DNA of 49,650 nucleotides from Nautiliaceae bacterium (lineage in GTDB: Bacteria; Campylobacterota; Campylobacteria; Campylobacterales; Nautiliaceae), in NCBI GenBank assembly GCA_027062985.1, contig JAMOSR010000019.1:1-49650 (forward strand). Reading direction: 5' to 3'. The notes below the pieces were generated by a model, which made no database searches, was not told the DNA's origin, and was given only the letters and a program-made list of their open reading frames with translations. A program made the position numbers and the translations under genes. Numbering within the stretch: position 1 is the stretch's first letter; each line of letters starts with the position of its first letter. Shown here piece after piece: positions 7,176-15,895 of the stretch.

Positions 7176-9809
7176 ATGAGAGTAACTCAATTTACGATGT
7201 ATAATAATTTTTTGATAAATCATCAGCGTGATTTAAGCGAACTTCAAAAAATTCAAACCCAAATAGCCACGGGTAGAAAAATAGATAATATGTATGATAA
7301 TCCTACTATTTTTACCGAATATCTAAAGCTTAACGAAGAGATAAATTCTTTTACCCAGATAAAAAAATCAGCTAATTTCGCTTTAACATTCTCAAGAGAG
7401 AGCGATACCGTGTTAAATGATGTGGTAACAACACTTGATACGTTTAAAGTCAACTTATTAAAAGCCGCTAACGATACCAATAATGAAACCAGCAGGCAGG
7501 CGATAGTCAATGAATTAAAAGGAGAACTGGCACATTTAAAAGATTTAGCAAACACATCTATTGACGGAAAATATATTTTCAGTGGAAGCGCTTTTGATAA
7601 ACCTCCTATTAACGATGAATTAAAATATCAGGGAAACGACAAATACGTAAAAGCTTTTTTAGGTGCCGGAGTGGAGAGGGAATATAATATTCCCGGAAGC
7701 GAACTTTTTTTAGGAAGGGATAATGATTATAAAAAACATGTAACTCTTAATATTCCACAATACGATAAAATGAAACAGCATCCCGAATTTGTAGTAAGAG
7801 GTGCGGACGGGAAACTTTATATTGATAAAACAGACCCTGATCCGGATGCACCCGGAGCGGTACCTGCGGATGAACCGATAACCGGAGAAAGCCAGATTAG
7901 AATGCTAACCGGTGTTGAAGATATAGATGAAGGAAATGGAAAATATAAAGACGGAACGAGTTATTTTTATATTAAAGGGAAAAAACCAAACGGCGAATTA
8001 ATAAATGAAAAATTTTCATTGCAAAATTCGGAGAGTGTAAATAAACTGCTTGAAAAAATAGGTGAAATTTACGGAAATTCCGCTACTTCAAAAATTGTGG
8101 ATGTTTCACTTAATGATATGGGGGAAATTCAAATAAAGGATATCCAGAGCGGAAAAATGATTACGGATTTTTACATGGTTGCAAGTGACAAGGATGAAGC
8201 AAGTATTGATGATTTGGTCAAAAACGGGGATTATATAGTTGAATTTCAAAAAAGCAATTTTAACACAATAAGAAACAACTCGGCAATTACCGCCAATAAC
8301 GGATATTTTGACAACAGAATTTTTAAATTCGGAAGTGAATTTAAAACAATCGATACAAAAAGAGAAGCACTTCCAAGTGATACTGTATTTAATGTATTAG
8401 GAGAAAAAGGAATCAGAAGCAGTGACGGGACTATACAGACGCTTGATCATTTGATTTTTACGGGTAAAGATGTTAACGGGAATGATATAGGAACTAAAAC
8501 GTTAAATATTACATCTTCTACAACTATGCAGGATTTACTTAATGAGATACGGGATTTATACGATGGGGGCAGCAGTGATAATCTAAGTGTAAGATTGGAA
8601 AACGGGGAAATTATCATTACCGACAATACGAAGGATAAAACCGAAACTTCCAAATTATCCGTGAATATTAAAGCCCAGGACAGTTCTAACAACGCTTTGG
8701 AAGTTTTTGCTAGCAAAGATTCGGTAAATTTCGATAAATTGTATATGGATAAAAACGGAAACGAAATAAAAGGTAATGTCTCTCAAATCATTAAGGATTA
8801 TAAAATTATTTATAAAGACGGGGAAAAAATTATTGAAAAAAATCCGTCAGCCCAGACATATGCGACCAAGGATATTTCTATAACTGATACAATGGGTACT
8901 GATAGCATGCCTCAGGAAATAAAGATTCAATTCAGGGATAAAGACGGAAAATTAAAAACCGCGGTAATTACTTTAAGGGATACGTCTTATACAGACGGGA
9001 GTGGAAATAAGCATTATTCCACCTTTTGGATTGATAAAAATAACGACGGTAATGTTGATGACAGTGAAGTTTATGATATTTTTGAATCCGACGGCAGTTT
9101 AACGCCCGCACACGATATCATTACTACAACCATGGAAATGGATAAGAATACCTGTACCCTCTGTAAAAAAGAAAAATTACAAAAAGGAATGACGTACAGA
9201 CAGTTAGGGGATGTGATAGCAATGCTTACAACCGATAATCTGCCGGCATCAAACAGTGCGGATGATTATAATAAAGCAGTTAATGCCGCTAAAGAAAAAG
9301 TGTCAACAGGAGTGGATGATAAAGGCAGATTTTATCTAAAAGACAAGTCAAATAATCCTACAAATATTGATTTAAGTATTTATACTAACAACAATTCGCT
9401 CTATTTTCAAGCCAACAATGCCATAACCATAGACTCTCCTCAGGTTGATTTTTTCTCTACTTTGCAAGAGGCGATAGAAGCCGTTGAAAATGGAAAAAAT
9501 TTTGCCGACGGATATTCAAATAAACCTAGAAATTTTGGAATTCAAGGGGCCATTGAAGCAATTGACCATGTTATGGACAGGGTTAGACGCTCTCATGCAA
9601 AAATAGGGGCTGTTAGTAACGAGTTTGATATGAGTATTCAAAGGGTTGATATGCTGAAAATAAACGTCCAAACTCTTCAATCCGATAATATCGATACGGA
9701 TATAGGAGAGGCGAGTATGAAACTTACTTCTTTAAAAACTTCTTATGAAGCATTGCTTGCTTCTATAGCTAAAGTCAATAATTTGACGCTTTTAAACTAT
9801 TTAAGATAA
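7176..9809 (+). CDS. flgL: Flagellar hook-filament junction protein FlgL (HAP3), large form
   Basis: Residues 1-150 (MRVTQFTMYNNFLINHQRDL, QIATGRKIDNMYDNP, SIDGKYIFSGS) and the C-terminal helix (ASMKLTSLKTSYEALLASIA) match the flagellin-like D0/D1 core of FlgL. The protein joins hook to filament and is exported through the flagellar type III system. At 877 residues it is long, as in Helicobacter, because of a variable middle region. That region holds a textbook EF-hand loop, DKNNDGNVDDSE (residues 620-631), and a CTLC pair (660-663), both unusual for FlgL. A sigma54-type promoter precedes it. Confidence 0.92.
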   Translation: MRVTQFTMYNNFLINHQRDLSELQKIQTQIATGRKIDNMYDNPTIFTEYLKLNEEINSFTQIKKSANFALTFSRESDTVLNDVVTTLDTFKVNLLKAANDTNNETSRQAIVNELKGELAHLKDLANTSIDGKYIFSGSAFDKPPINDELKYQGNDKYVKAFLGAGVEREYNIPGSELFLGRDNDYKKHVTLNIPQYDKMKQHPEFVVRGADGKLYIDKTDPDPDAPGAVPADEPITGESQIRMLTGVEDIDEGNGKYKDGTSYFYIKGKKPNGELINEKFSLQNSESVNKLLEKIGEIYGNSATSKIVDVSLNDMGEIQIKDIQSGKMITDFYMVASDKDEASIDDLVKNGDYIVEFQKSNFNTIRNNSAITANNGYFDNRIFKFGSEFKTIDTKREALPSDTVFNVLGEKGIRSSDGTIQTLDHLIFTGKDVNGNDIGTKTLNITSSTTMQDLLNEIRDLYDGGSSDNLSVRLENGEIIITDNTKDKTETSKLSVNIKAQDSSNNALEVFASKDSVNFDKLYMDKNGNEIKGNVSQIIKDYKIIYKDGEKIIEKNPSAQTYATKDISITDTMGTDSMPQEIKIQFRDKDGKLKTAVITLRDTSYTDGSGNKHYSTFWIDKNNDGNVDDSEVYDIFESDGSLTPAHDIITTTMEMDKNTCTLCKKEKLQKGMTYRQLGDVIAMLTTDNLPASNSADDYNKAVNAAKEKVSTGVDDKGRFYLKDKSNNPTNIDLSIYTNNNSLYFQANNAITIDSPQVDFFSTLQEAIEAVENGKNFADGYSNKPRNFGIQGAIEAIDHVMDRVRRSHAKIGAVSNEFDMSIQRVDMLKINVQTLQSDNIDTDIGEASMKLTSLKTSYEALLASIAKVNNLTLLNYLR

Positions 9810-9833
9810 AATTCCACCAAAAAAGGATAAGTC

Positions 9834-12035
9834 ATTTTAAGAAAAGCTTTTTATATCTTTTTATTCGGTCTTTTAATTTTTTTCGCTTTTTCAACTGTTT
9901 TTCCGCTTTCAGAGTATGTCGGGATTTTTGGAGAGTTTATAGGAAGGCTTAATTTAAAGCTTTTTGGGTATTTAGGGTATATATTTGTTTTATTTTTGTT
10001 TTGGGTTTTATATCTTTTTTATTTTAAAAGGTTCGATTTTCAAACTTCTTTAAAAACCCTCGGATTTATAGTTCTTTTTTTAGATTTTCTTTTTTTACAG
10101 AGCGTGTTGGTTAATAAAGGGGTTGTCGGCAATTTGGTAGTAGGTTTTTTAAAAAGCTATATAGGAATTTTGGGAGTTGGGATATTTGTTTTCGTAGTTG
10201 CGTTGTGGGGACTTTTTTTAATTTTTGAGGATAAGGTTTTTGCATTTTTCAGTTTTTTTAAAAAGCAAAATCATAATGTTCAGAAAAAAGAGATTAAAAA
10301 AGAGATTAAAGAGGAGATAAAAGAAGAAAAAAAACAAGAAATTTCCTATGAAAAACCGGAAGAAGATGTTTTTCCAGAGCTTGACGATGAGGATATAAAG
10401 GATTATTCTGATAAAATTTTTAAAAAAGAAACCGGGATTTTAAAAGAGGATGTATCTCTTCAGGAAAATAAAGAAGAGAAAAAAGATGAAAATATAAAAA
10501 TATTACAGACCGTTTCAAAAGAAGAAACTCCAAAAGAAAGTTTAGAAATCAAAGAAGAAAATCCTGAAAAGGTAAAAAAAGTAAATGAACTTGAAGATAC
10601 AAAAAAACTTCTTTCTCAAATAGAAGTAGGGGAGAGGGAAAAACCCAAAGACTGGAAGTTTCCTCCGTTGGATATGCTCCAAAAACCTCCTAAAAAGAAA
10701 AGAGAAGTTAACGAGGCTGAAATAGATAAAAAAATAAAGGTGCTTCTTGAAAAACTTAAATATTTTAAAATAGAAGGGGATGTGGTAAGATATTACGTAG
10801 GACCTGTTGTTACCACGTTTGAGTTTAAGCCTCTTCCTCATATAAAAGTAAGCAAGATTTTAGCCTTGCAGGATGATTTGGCCATGGCCTTAAAAGCCCA
10901 GTCAATTCGTATTCAGGCTCCAATTCCCGGTAAAGATGTTGTTGGAATAGAAATTCCTAACGAAACGCAGGAGACTATTTATCTTAGGGAAATTATTGAA
11001 AGTGAGATATTTCAAAAATCAAAATCTCCTCTTACAATGGCTCTTGGAAAGGATATCGTAGGAGCTCCTTTTGTGACTGATTTAAAAAAACTGCCTCATT
11101 TATTGATAGCTGGGACTACCGGAAGCGGTAAAAGTGTGGGTATAAACTCTATGATTTTATCTCTTCTTTATAAAAACTCCCCGGATGAGCTTAAATTTGT
11201 TATGATAGACCCTAAACAGCTTGAGTTTTCCATATATAACGATATACCGCATCTTTTGACCCCTGTTATTACCGATTCCAAAAAGGCGATAACGGCTCTT
11301 AACGCTATGGTAAAAGAGATGGAAAGACGGTATAAGCTGATGTCCAAGATGAGGGTGAAAAATATAGAAGGTTATAATAAAAAAGTTTCAAAAGAAGAGA
11401 GAATGCCTTATATTGTTATTATAATAGACGAGCTTGCGGATTTAATGATGACAAGCGGTAAAGACGTTGAGTATGCTATAGCAAGACTTGCCCAGATGGC
11501 GAGGGCTAGCGGCATTCATCTTATAGTCGCCACTCAAAGACCAAGTGTGGATGTTGTTACGGGACTTATTAAAGCAAATCTTCCAAGCAGAATTTCTTTT
11601 AAGGTTGGACAGAAAATTGATTCAAAAGTAATTTTGGACCAATTCGGAGCGGAAAGTCTTTTAGGAAGAGGGGATATGTTGTTTACCCCGCCGGGAATAG
11701 TAGGTCTTATCAGATTACATGCCCCTTTTGCGAGCGAAGAAGAAATTGAAAAAATAGTTGAATTTTTAAAATCCCAAAGGGAAGCGGAATATGATAATAC
11801 GATACTTTCTTCGATAGAGTCTGAAAGTGAAGGTCTAGAAGAGATAGAAAATGTTGATGAACTGTTTGAAGAGGCTAAGGAGATAATATTAAAAGAGAGG
11901 CGTACAAGTATCAGTTATCTTCAAAGAAGGCTTCAAATAGGTTATAACAGAGCCGCCAATATTATAGAACAGATGGAAAGAGCGGGAATACTGTCTCCTC
12001 CTAACGCCAAGGGACAAAGAGAGATACTTATATAG
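9834..12035 (+). CDS. ftsK: DNA translocase FtsK, apparent ATT start
   Basis: This ATP-driven DNA pump anchors at the division septum and helps resolve chromosomes. It has an N-terminal membrane region (about residues 1-140), a Lys/Glu-rich linker, and a RecA-like motor with Walker A GTTGSGKSVG and Walker B IVIIIDELADLM. A C-terminal gamma winged helix (SYLQRRLQIGYNRAANIIE) reads KOPS sites. A stop codon at 9828-9830 closes the frame upstream, and no ATG, GTG or TTG occurs in frame until TTG at 9996, which is inside a membrane helix and has no ribosome site. ATT at 9834 follows AAAGGA with a 6-base gap and yields MLRKAFYIFLFGLL, the expected first membrane helix. The length is then 733 residues. 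Confidence 0.9.
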   Translation: MLRKAFYIFLFGLLIFFAFSTVFPLSEYVGIFGEFIGRLNLKLFGYLGYIFVLFLFWVLYLFYFKRFDFQTSLKTLGFIVLFLDFLFLQSVLVNKGVVGNLVVGFLKSYIGILGVGIFVFVVALWGLFLIFEDKVFAFFSFFKKQNHNVQKKEIKKEIKEEIKEEKKQEISYEKPEEDVFPELDDEDIKDYSDKIFKKETGILKEDVSLQENKEEKKDENIKILQTVSKEETPKESLEIKEENPEKVKKVNELEDTKKLLSQIEVGEREKPKDWKFPPLDMLQKPPKKKREVNEAEIDKKIKVLLEKLKYFKIEGDVVRYYVGPVVTTFEFKPLPHIKVSKILALQDDLAMALKAQSIRIQAPIPGKDVVGIEIPNETQETIYLREIIESEIFQKSKSPLTMALGKDIVGAPFVTDLKKLPHLLIAGTTGSGKSVGINSMILSLLYKNSPDELKFVMIDPKQLEFSIYNDIPHLLTPVITDSKKAITALNAMVKEMERRYKLMSKMRVKNIEGYNKKVSKEERMPYIVIIIDELADLMMTSGKDVEYAIARLAQMARASGIHLIVATQRPSVDVVTGLIKANLPSRISFKVGQKIDSKVILDQFGAESLLGRGDMLFTPPGIVGLIRLHAPFASEEEIEKIVEFLKSQREAEYDNTILSSIESESEGLEEIENVDELFEEAKEIILKERRTSISYLQRRLQIGYNRAANIIEQMERAGILSPPNAKGQREILI

Positions 12036-12043
12036 GAGATGTT

Positions 12044-12505
12044 ATGAACTATCTTTTTATTATTTTGGCGTTTATTTTTTTAGGATGTGCCGATAAGCCT
12101 GTTGCTGTAAGTGTTTCGGAATTGGCCGGGGATTTAAAAGTGGCGGGTTTTAAGAAAAATAGAAAACTGTTAAAAATACTGAGAATAAATTTCGATTTTA
12201 ACGATTATCATATAAAGCCTCAGTATTACGATGAGATAAGAGAATTGGTTCAAATAATAAAAAACGACCCTGAGATAAAAAAAGTGGAAGTTATCGGCTA
12301 TACGGATAATCTTGGAGATTATGAATACAATTTGGAACTTTCTTTAAAAAGGGCTGAAGCGGTTAGAGATTTGCTTATAGATTTTGGAGTTGACCCCGAT
12401 ATCATAGAAGCCAGGGGAGAGGGGGAAAACAACCCTGTGGCTCCTAACGATACGCCAGAACACAGAGCGTTAAACAGAAGGGTTGAGGTTATTGTTTATT
12501 ATTGA
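12044..12505 (+). CDS. OmpA/Pal-like outer-membrane lipoprotein
   Basis: The 153-residue protein starts with a lipoprotein signal ending in the lipobox FLGC (Cys15). Residues about 45-153 form an OmpA C-terminal peptidoglycan-binding domain (VEVIGYTDNLGDYEYNLELS, RAEAVRDLLIDFGVD, ALNRRVEV). It probably anchors the outer membrane to the cell wall. It lies 8 bases after ftsK and may be co-transcribed. It is not beside tolB, so I do not call it pal. Its stop codon directly abuts the stop of the convergent next gene. Confidence 0.85.
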   Translation: MNYLFIILAFIFLGCADKPVAVSVSELAGDLKVAGFKKNRKLLKILRINFDFNDYHIKPQYYDEIRELVQIIKNDPEIKKVEVIGYTDNLGDYEYNLELSLKRAEAVRDLLIDFGVDPDIIEARGEGENNPVAPNDTPEHRALNRRVEVIVYY

Positions 12506-13717
12506 TTATTTAATCAGTTTTCCGTTTATAAACAGATGGTCCACTTCGTTTGTGTGGAGTATAATCTGGAGCGGAAGAAGCTCTTTTTGGGTTACTTTGC
12601 TTGGAAGTTTGAAAGTGACCATATCCGCGTCTTTTCCAGGTTCTAAAGAGCCGTTGTTAAATCCAAGTTCTTTGGCGGCGTTTATTGTTACGGCTTTTAA
12701 TAAATCTTTTGCCAGGTATTTGGGATGAAGTTCTATATGCATAAGAAGGGCGGCTCTTATCTCTTTAAAAAGATTTAAAGAATAGTTTGAACTAAGTCCG
12801 TCGGTGGCTACGGAATAGTCTATGGAAAAATTTTTAACCCTTTCTAAATCCAAAAGTCCTACGTTTAAGAGTCTGTTTGAAACAGGACAGTGGGCTATAT
12901 CGGCTTTTATTTCTTTTATTTTTGAAAGTTCTTTATCGTTTGCATATACGCAGTGAACGAATGTTGTTTTGGTGTTTTTGAATTTTTCCAAAAACTCAAT
13001 CGGTTTGATAAAAGGTTTTGCGTTTTTAAAATGCTTTTCAAAAAATAGTTTAAATTCACCCTCCCCTTCGTCAAGCCATCTTCTCTCAGCCTTGCTTTCC
13101 ATAAAATGAGCCTGTATTGGCAGATTTTTCTTTTTTGCTATTTCTATTACTTTATCCATTAAAACAGGATGAACAGAATAAGGAGAGTGAATTGAAATTC
13201 CGGTTTTAAAATTTTTTCCCTCTAATGCTTGGGATTCGCTTAATCTTACAAGAAAATCCTGATAAAGCATATCCACCGCACCCGGAGCCGTTCCTATAAT
13301 TTCATTAAAATAAGCTACTTTTAAAGGAGAGTGTTTTAAATATTTAAGGTCGTCTCCGGTGGAACTTATTTCTCCAAAAGCACATATACCGCTTTTTTTC
13401 ATCTCATCTATGGCTTTTTTAAAACATTCGGTTTTACACTCTACAAAAAGCGTTTCCCTGTGTTTTATAACCGAATTTAGCCAGATAATGAAATCTCCGT
13501 ATTCTAAAAGAGTTTTGTTGGAACTAAATTCAAGATGAGTGTGCGAATTTATTAAAGCGGGCATAATTACAGAGTTTTCACCTAAGTCTATTTCTTTTTC
13601 ACATTTAGGAAGATTGGTTCCTATTTCTATAATTTCTTTATCAAAAATAATTTCTCCGTTTTCTATAATTTCATATGATTTATTCATTGTTACGACGTAA
13701 TTTGCTTTTAGTTTCAA
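12506..13717 (-). CDS. Metal-dependent amidohydrolase (aminofutalosine deaminase / MtaD-SsnA-like)
   Basis: The 403-residue TIM-barrel hydrolase has the metal motif NSHTHLEF, a central QAHFMES histidine, FVHCVYAN, and the aspartate in [14 protein letters not shown], followed by the small beta domain ending in [12 protein letters not shown]. Relatives deaminate aminofutalosine, adenosine derivatives or guanine. In Campylobacter jejuni a relative lies divergent to aroQ, as here. A role in futalosine-route menaquinone synthesis is possible but not shown. The start is TTG at 13717 after AAGGAG. Confidence 0.8.
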   Translation of the reverse strand: MKLKANYVVTMNKSYEIIENGEIIFDKEIIEIGTNLPKCEKEIDLGENSVIMPALINSHTHLEFSSNKTLLEYGDFIIWLNSVIKHRETLFVECKTECFKKAIDEMKKSGICAFGEISSTGDDLKYLKHSPLKVAYFNEIIGTAPGAVDMLYQDFLVRLSESQALEGKNFKTGISIHSPYSVHPVLMDKVIEIAKKKNLPIQAHFMESKAERRWLDEGEGEFKLFFEKHFKNAKPFIKPIEFLEKFKNTKTTFVHCVYANDKELSKIKEIKADIAHCPVSNRLLNVGLLDLERVKNFSIDYSVATDGLSSNYSLNLFKEIRAALLMHIELHPKYLAKDLLKAVTINAAKELGFNNGSLEPGKDADMVTFKLPSKVTQKELLPLQIILHTNEVDHLFINGKLIK

Positions 13718-13743
13718 TATTTCTCCTTAAACTTTTAATTAAT

Positions 13744-13749
13744 TATAGT
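13744..13749 (+). promoter_or_regulatory. Probable -10 box of the aroQ operon
   Basis: TATAGT lies 27 bases before the aroQ ATG in the short divergent spacer shared with the amidohydrolase gene. Confidence 0.4.
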
Positions 13750-13776
13750 AAAATTACACAAAAAAAAGGAGATAAA

Positions 13777-14265
13777 ATGAAAATAAAAGTAATTCACGGT
13801 CCTAATCTTAATATGCTTGGAATAAGAGAGGTTAATATCTACGGACCTATGAAACTTGAAGATATCAATAAAAATATGGAAGCTTTTGCCAAGCAAAACG
13901 GTTTTGATATAGAATTTTATCAATCAAACCATGAAGGCGATATTGTGGATGCCATTCAGGAAAGTCTTAACGAAGGAGTTGACGGTATTATTATTAACCC
14001 AGCAGCCCTTACCCATACTTCAATTTCTATAAGAGATGCAATAAAAGCGGTGAGTCTTCCTACTATTGAAATACATTTAAGCAATATAGCGGCAAGAGAG
14101 GATTTTAGAAAAACTTCTATGATAAGCGATGTTGTAGCCGGTACTATTACGGGATTTGGTCCTTTTAGTTATCATTTGGGGCTTATAGCAATGATTCAGA
14201 TTTTAAATGAGATAAAAATGGCAAAAGAGGCTCAGGCTAAAGCAGCCGCTCAGCAGGGGAATTAA
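13777..14265 (+). CDS. aroQ: 3-dehydroquinate dehydratase, type II
   Basis: The 162-residue enzyme catalyses the third step of the shikimate pathway, dehydration of 3-dehydroquinate. It begins [19 protein letters not shown] and has [32 protein letters not shown] and [12 protein letters not shown], all type II signatures. ATG at 13777 follows AAAAGGAGAT. It overlaps the next gene by one base and heads an operon that runs through the flagellar block. Confidence 0.96.
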   Translation: MKIKVIHGPNLNMLGIREVNIYGPMKLEDINKNMEAFAKQNGFDIEFYQSNHEGDIVDAIQESLNEGVDGIIINPAALTHTSISIRDAIKAVSLPTIEIHLSNIAAREDFRKTSMISDVVAGTITGFGPFSYHLGLIAMIQILNEIKMAKEAQAKAAAQQGN

Positions 14266-15278
14266 TGGATTACATTCTTAATAAAGAGAATGAAATTTAT
14301 TATGAATGCGGATGGAGCAGCGATAATGCTGTTTTTTTATCTTTAGGAGACAACAGATATGTAATTACCGACGGAAGATATACTCTTGACGCAAAAGAAA
14401 AAGCAAATGCGCAAGTGGTTGAATCTAAAAATCTTCTAAAAAAAGCAAAAGAACTTATTTTAAAACACAGACCCAAAAGTTTAAAAATAGACCCTTTAAA
14501 CTGGGATGAGAATAGTTATAAAGAGTTGTCAAAAGTAGTAAGGCTTCAAAAGAGGCCTTATATGTCCCATAAAAAAAGAATGATAAAAAGCGATAAAGAA
14601 CTTGAAATAATCCAAAAAGCCGTAAGGTTTGGAGCTGAAGCGTTTGAAGCGTTTAAAAAAGAGATTGAGACGGGTATAGACGAATATGAGCTTTCTTTCA
14701 GATTTAAAGAAAAACTGACACTTAGAGGCAGAAGAGAGCTGAGTTTTGAGCCTATTGTCGCCATTAACGAAAACGCCGCCAAACCTCATGCCCAAGTCAG
14801 TGATAAAATTTTGCAAAAAGGCGATTTGCTTTTATTGGATGCGGGATTAAAATATTGCAGATACTGCTCCGATAGGACAAGGACTGTTTTTATAGGCGAT
14901 GAAATTTCAATGTCCAAAAGACAAAAATTTAAAAATAAAGAGATACAAAAAGCATATGATACCGTATTAAAAGCCCAAGAAGCCGCTATAAAAGCTATAA
15001 AAGTGGGAAGGCCTATAAAAGAGCTTGATAAAATAGCAAGAGATATTATACAAAAAGCTGGATACGGCAAATATTTTGTTCACTCTTTAGGCCACGGCGT
15101 CGGGCTTGATATTCACGAATGGCCTTATGTTAACTCAAGAAACGAAATTCCTATTCAAAACGGAATGGTATTTACCATAGAGCCAGGAATTTATATTCCA
15201 GGAGAGTTTGGTATCAGAATAGAGGATATGGTTATGATAAAAAATGACGAATGTCACATATTAAGCGAGGAGATATGA
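14265..15278 (+). CDS. M24-family metallopeptidase (Xaa-Pro peptidase type)
   Basis: The 337-residue protein has an N-terminal creatinase-like domain (1-110) and a pita-bread catalytic domain. The two-metal ligands are visible: Asp in LLLLDAGLKY, Asp in SDRTRTVF, His in HSLGHGVGLDIHE, Glu in TIEPGIYI and Glu in IRIEDM. It probably cleaves Xaa-Pro bonds in the cytoplasm. It is coupled to aroQ by a one-base overlap and to the next small gene by a four-base overlap. Confidence 0.88.
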   Translation: MDYILNKENEIYYECGWSSDNAVFLSLGDNRYVITDGRYTLDAKEKANAQVVESKNLLKKAKELILKHRPKSLKIDPLNWDENSYKELSKVVRLQKRPYMSHKKRMIKSDKELEIIQKAVRFGAEAFEAFKKEIETGIDEYELSFRFKEKLTLRGRRELSFEPIVAINENAAKPHAQVSDKILQKGDLLLLDAGLKYCRYCSDRTRTVFIGDEISMSKRQKFKNKEIQKAYDTVLKAQEAAIKAIKVGRPIKELDKIARDIIQKAGYGKYFVHSLGHGVGLDIHEWPYVNSRNEIPIQNGMVFTIEPGIYIPGEFGIRIEDMVMIKNDECHILSEEI

Positions 15279-15439
15279 GTATAAGCAAAATAAGAAGTAT
15301 TCTTTATAAAAGTGCCAAATATCTTGGGGATTTTAATGCTATAAAAAGAGCTGTAGAAAAAAAAGATTTTACCCCTGTTATTAAAAGAATTATCAGAAGA
15401 ATTTACGGTTACATAGCTGGACGGGGAATGCCCAAATAA
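15275..15439 (+). CDS. Conserved-looking 54-residue basic protein, unknown function
   Basis: The protein begins MSISKIRSILYKSAKYLGD and is rich in Lys and Arg (IKRIIRRIYGYIAGRGMPK). Its start overlaps the stop of the M24 peptidase gene (ATGA) and it ends where folK begins, so translation is probably coupled. Short proteins with the LYK-A-LGD-NAVKR pattern occur in other bacteria as hypothetical proteins, to my memory. I assign no function. Confidence 0.65.
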   Translation: MSISKIRSILYKSAKYLGDFNAIKRAVEKKDFTPVIKRIIRRIYGYIAGRGMPK

Positions 15440-15894
15440 TGAAAAAGATTATAAAAACTACGTTTTTTCCGGCTCCTTTAAAAAAAAGCTCAAAAAAAAA
15501 CAGGGCTTTAATAGGTGTAGGGTGTAATATAGGAAACTGTATAAGAAGGTTTAAGAAACTTTACTCTTTTTTCAATTCCCATCCTAGAATAGATATTATC
15601 CAAACGTCTATTATTTATAAAAACCCGCCTTTTGGATACCTAAACCAGCCATGGTTTTATAATACTGTTATGATAGTGGCTACCGATTTTTCTCCTTATG
15701 AACTTTTAAATTTTCTTTTATATACGGAAAAAAAATTCGGAAGAAAAAGAAGTTTTAAAAATGCGCCAAGAACGTTAGATTTGGATATAATTATGTATAA
15801 TAATGTAAAAATAAAAAGCGAAAAATTAAATATACCACATCCGTTTTTTAAAAATAGAGATTCTGTATTAGTCCCACTTGCTTTAAAGGATTGA
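15439..15894 (+). CDS. folK: 2-amino-4-hydroxy-6-hydroxymethyldihydropteridine pyrophosphokinase
   Basis: The 151-residue HPPK transfers pyrophosphate from ATP to hydroxymethyldihydropterin in folate synthesis. Signatures are ALIGVGCNIGN, YKNPPFGYLNQPWFYN and RTLDLDIIMYN. The N-terminus has an extra basic stretch (KKIIKTTFFPAPLKKSSKK). It precedes flhF, the same order as in Campylobacter. Confidence 0.93.
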   Translation: MKKIIKTTFFPAPLKKSSKKNRALIGVGCNIGNCIRRFKKLYSFFNSHPRIDIIQTSIIYKNPPFGYLNQPWFYNTVMIVATDFSPYELLNFLLYTEKKFGRKRSFKNAPRTLDLDIIMYNNVKIKSEKLNIPHPFFKNRDSVLVPLALKD

Positions 15895-15895
15895 T

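Noticed and set aside
9801..9996. Frameshift or pseudogene at the start of ftsK
   Set aside because: The upstream 54 codons are in the same frame, give a coherent membrane segment, and begin right after a stop codon with a ribosome site. No second frame continues the protein.
9996..12035. TTG at 9996 as the start of ftsK
   Set aside because: It lies in the middle of a predicted membrane helix and has no ribosome-binding site. The frame extends upstream with clear FtsK-like membrane sequence to an ATT with a good ribosome site.
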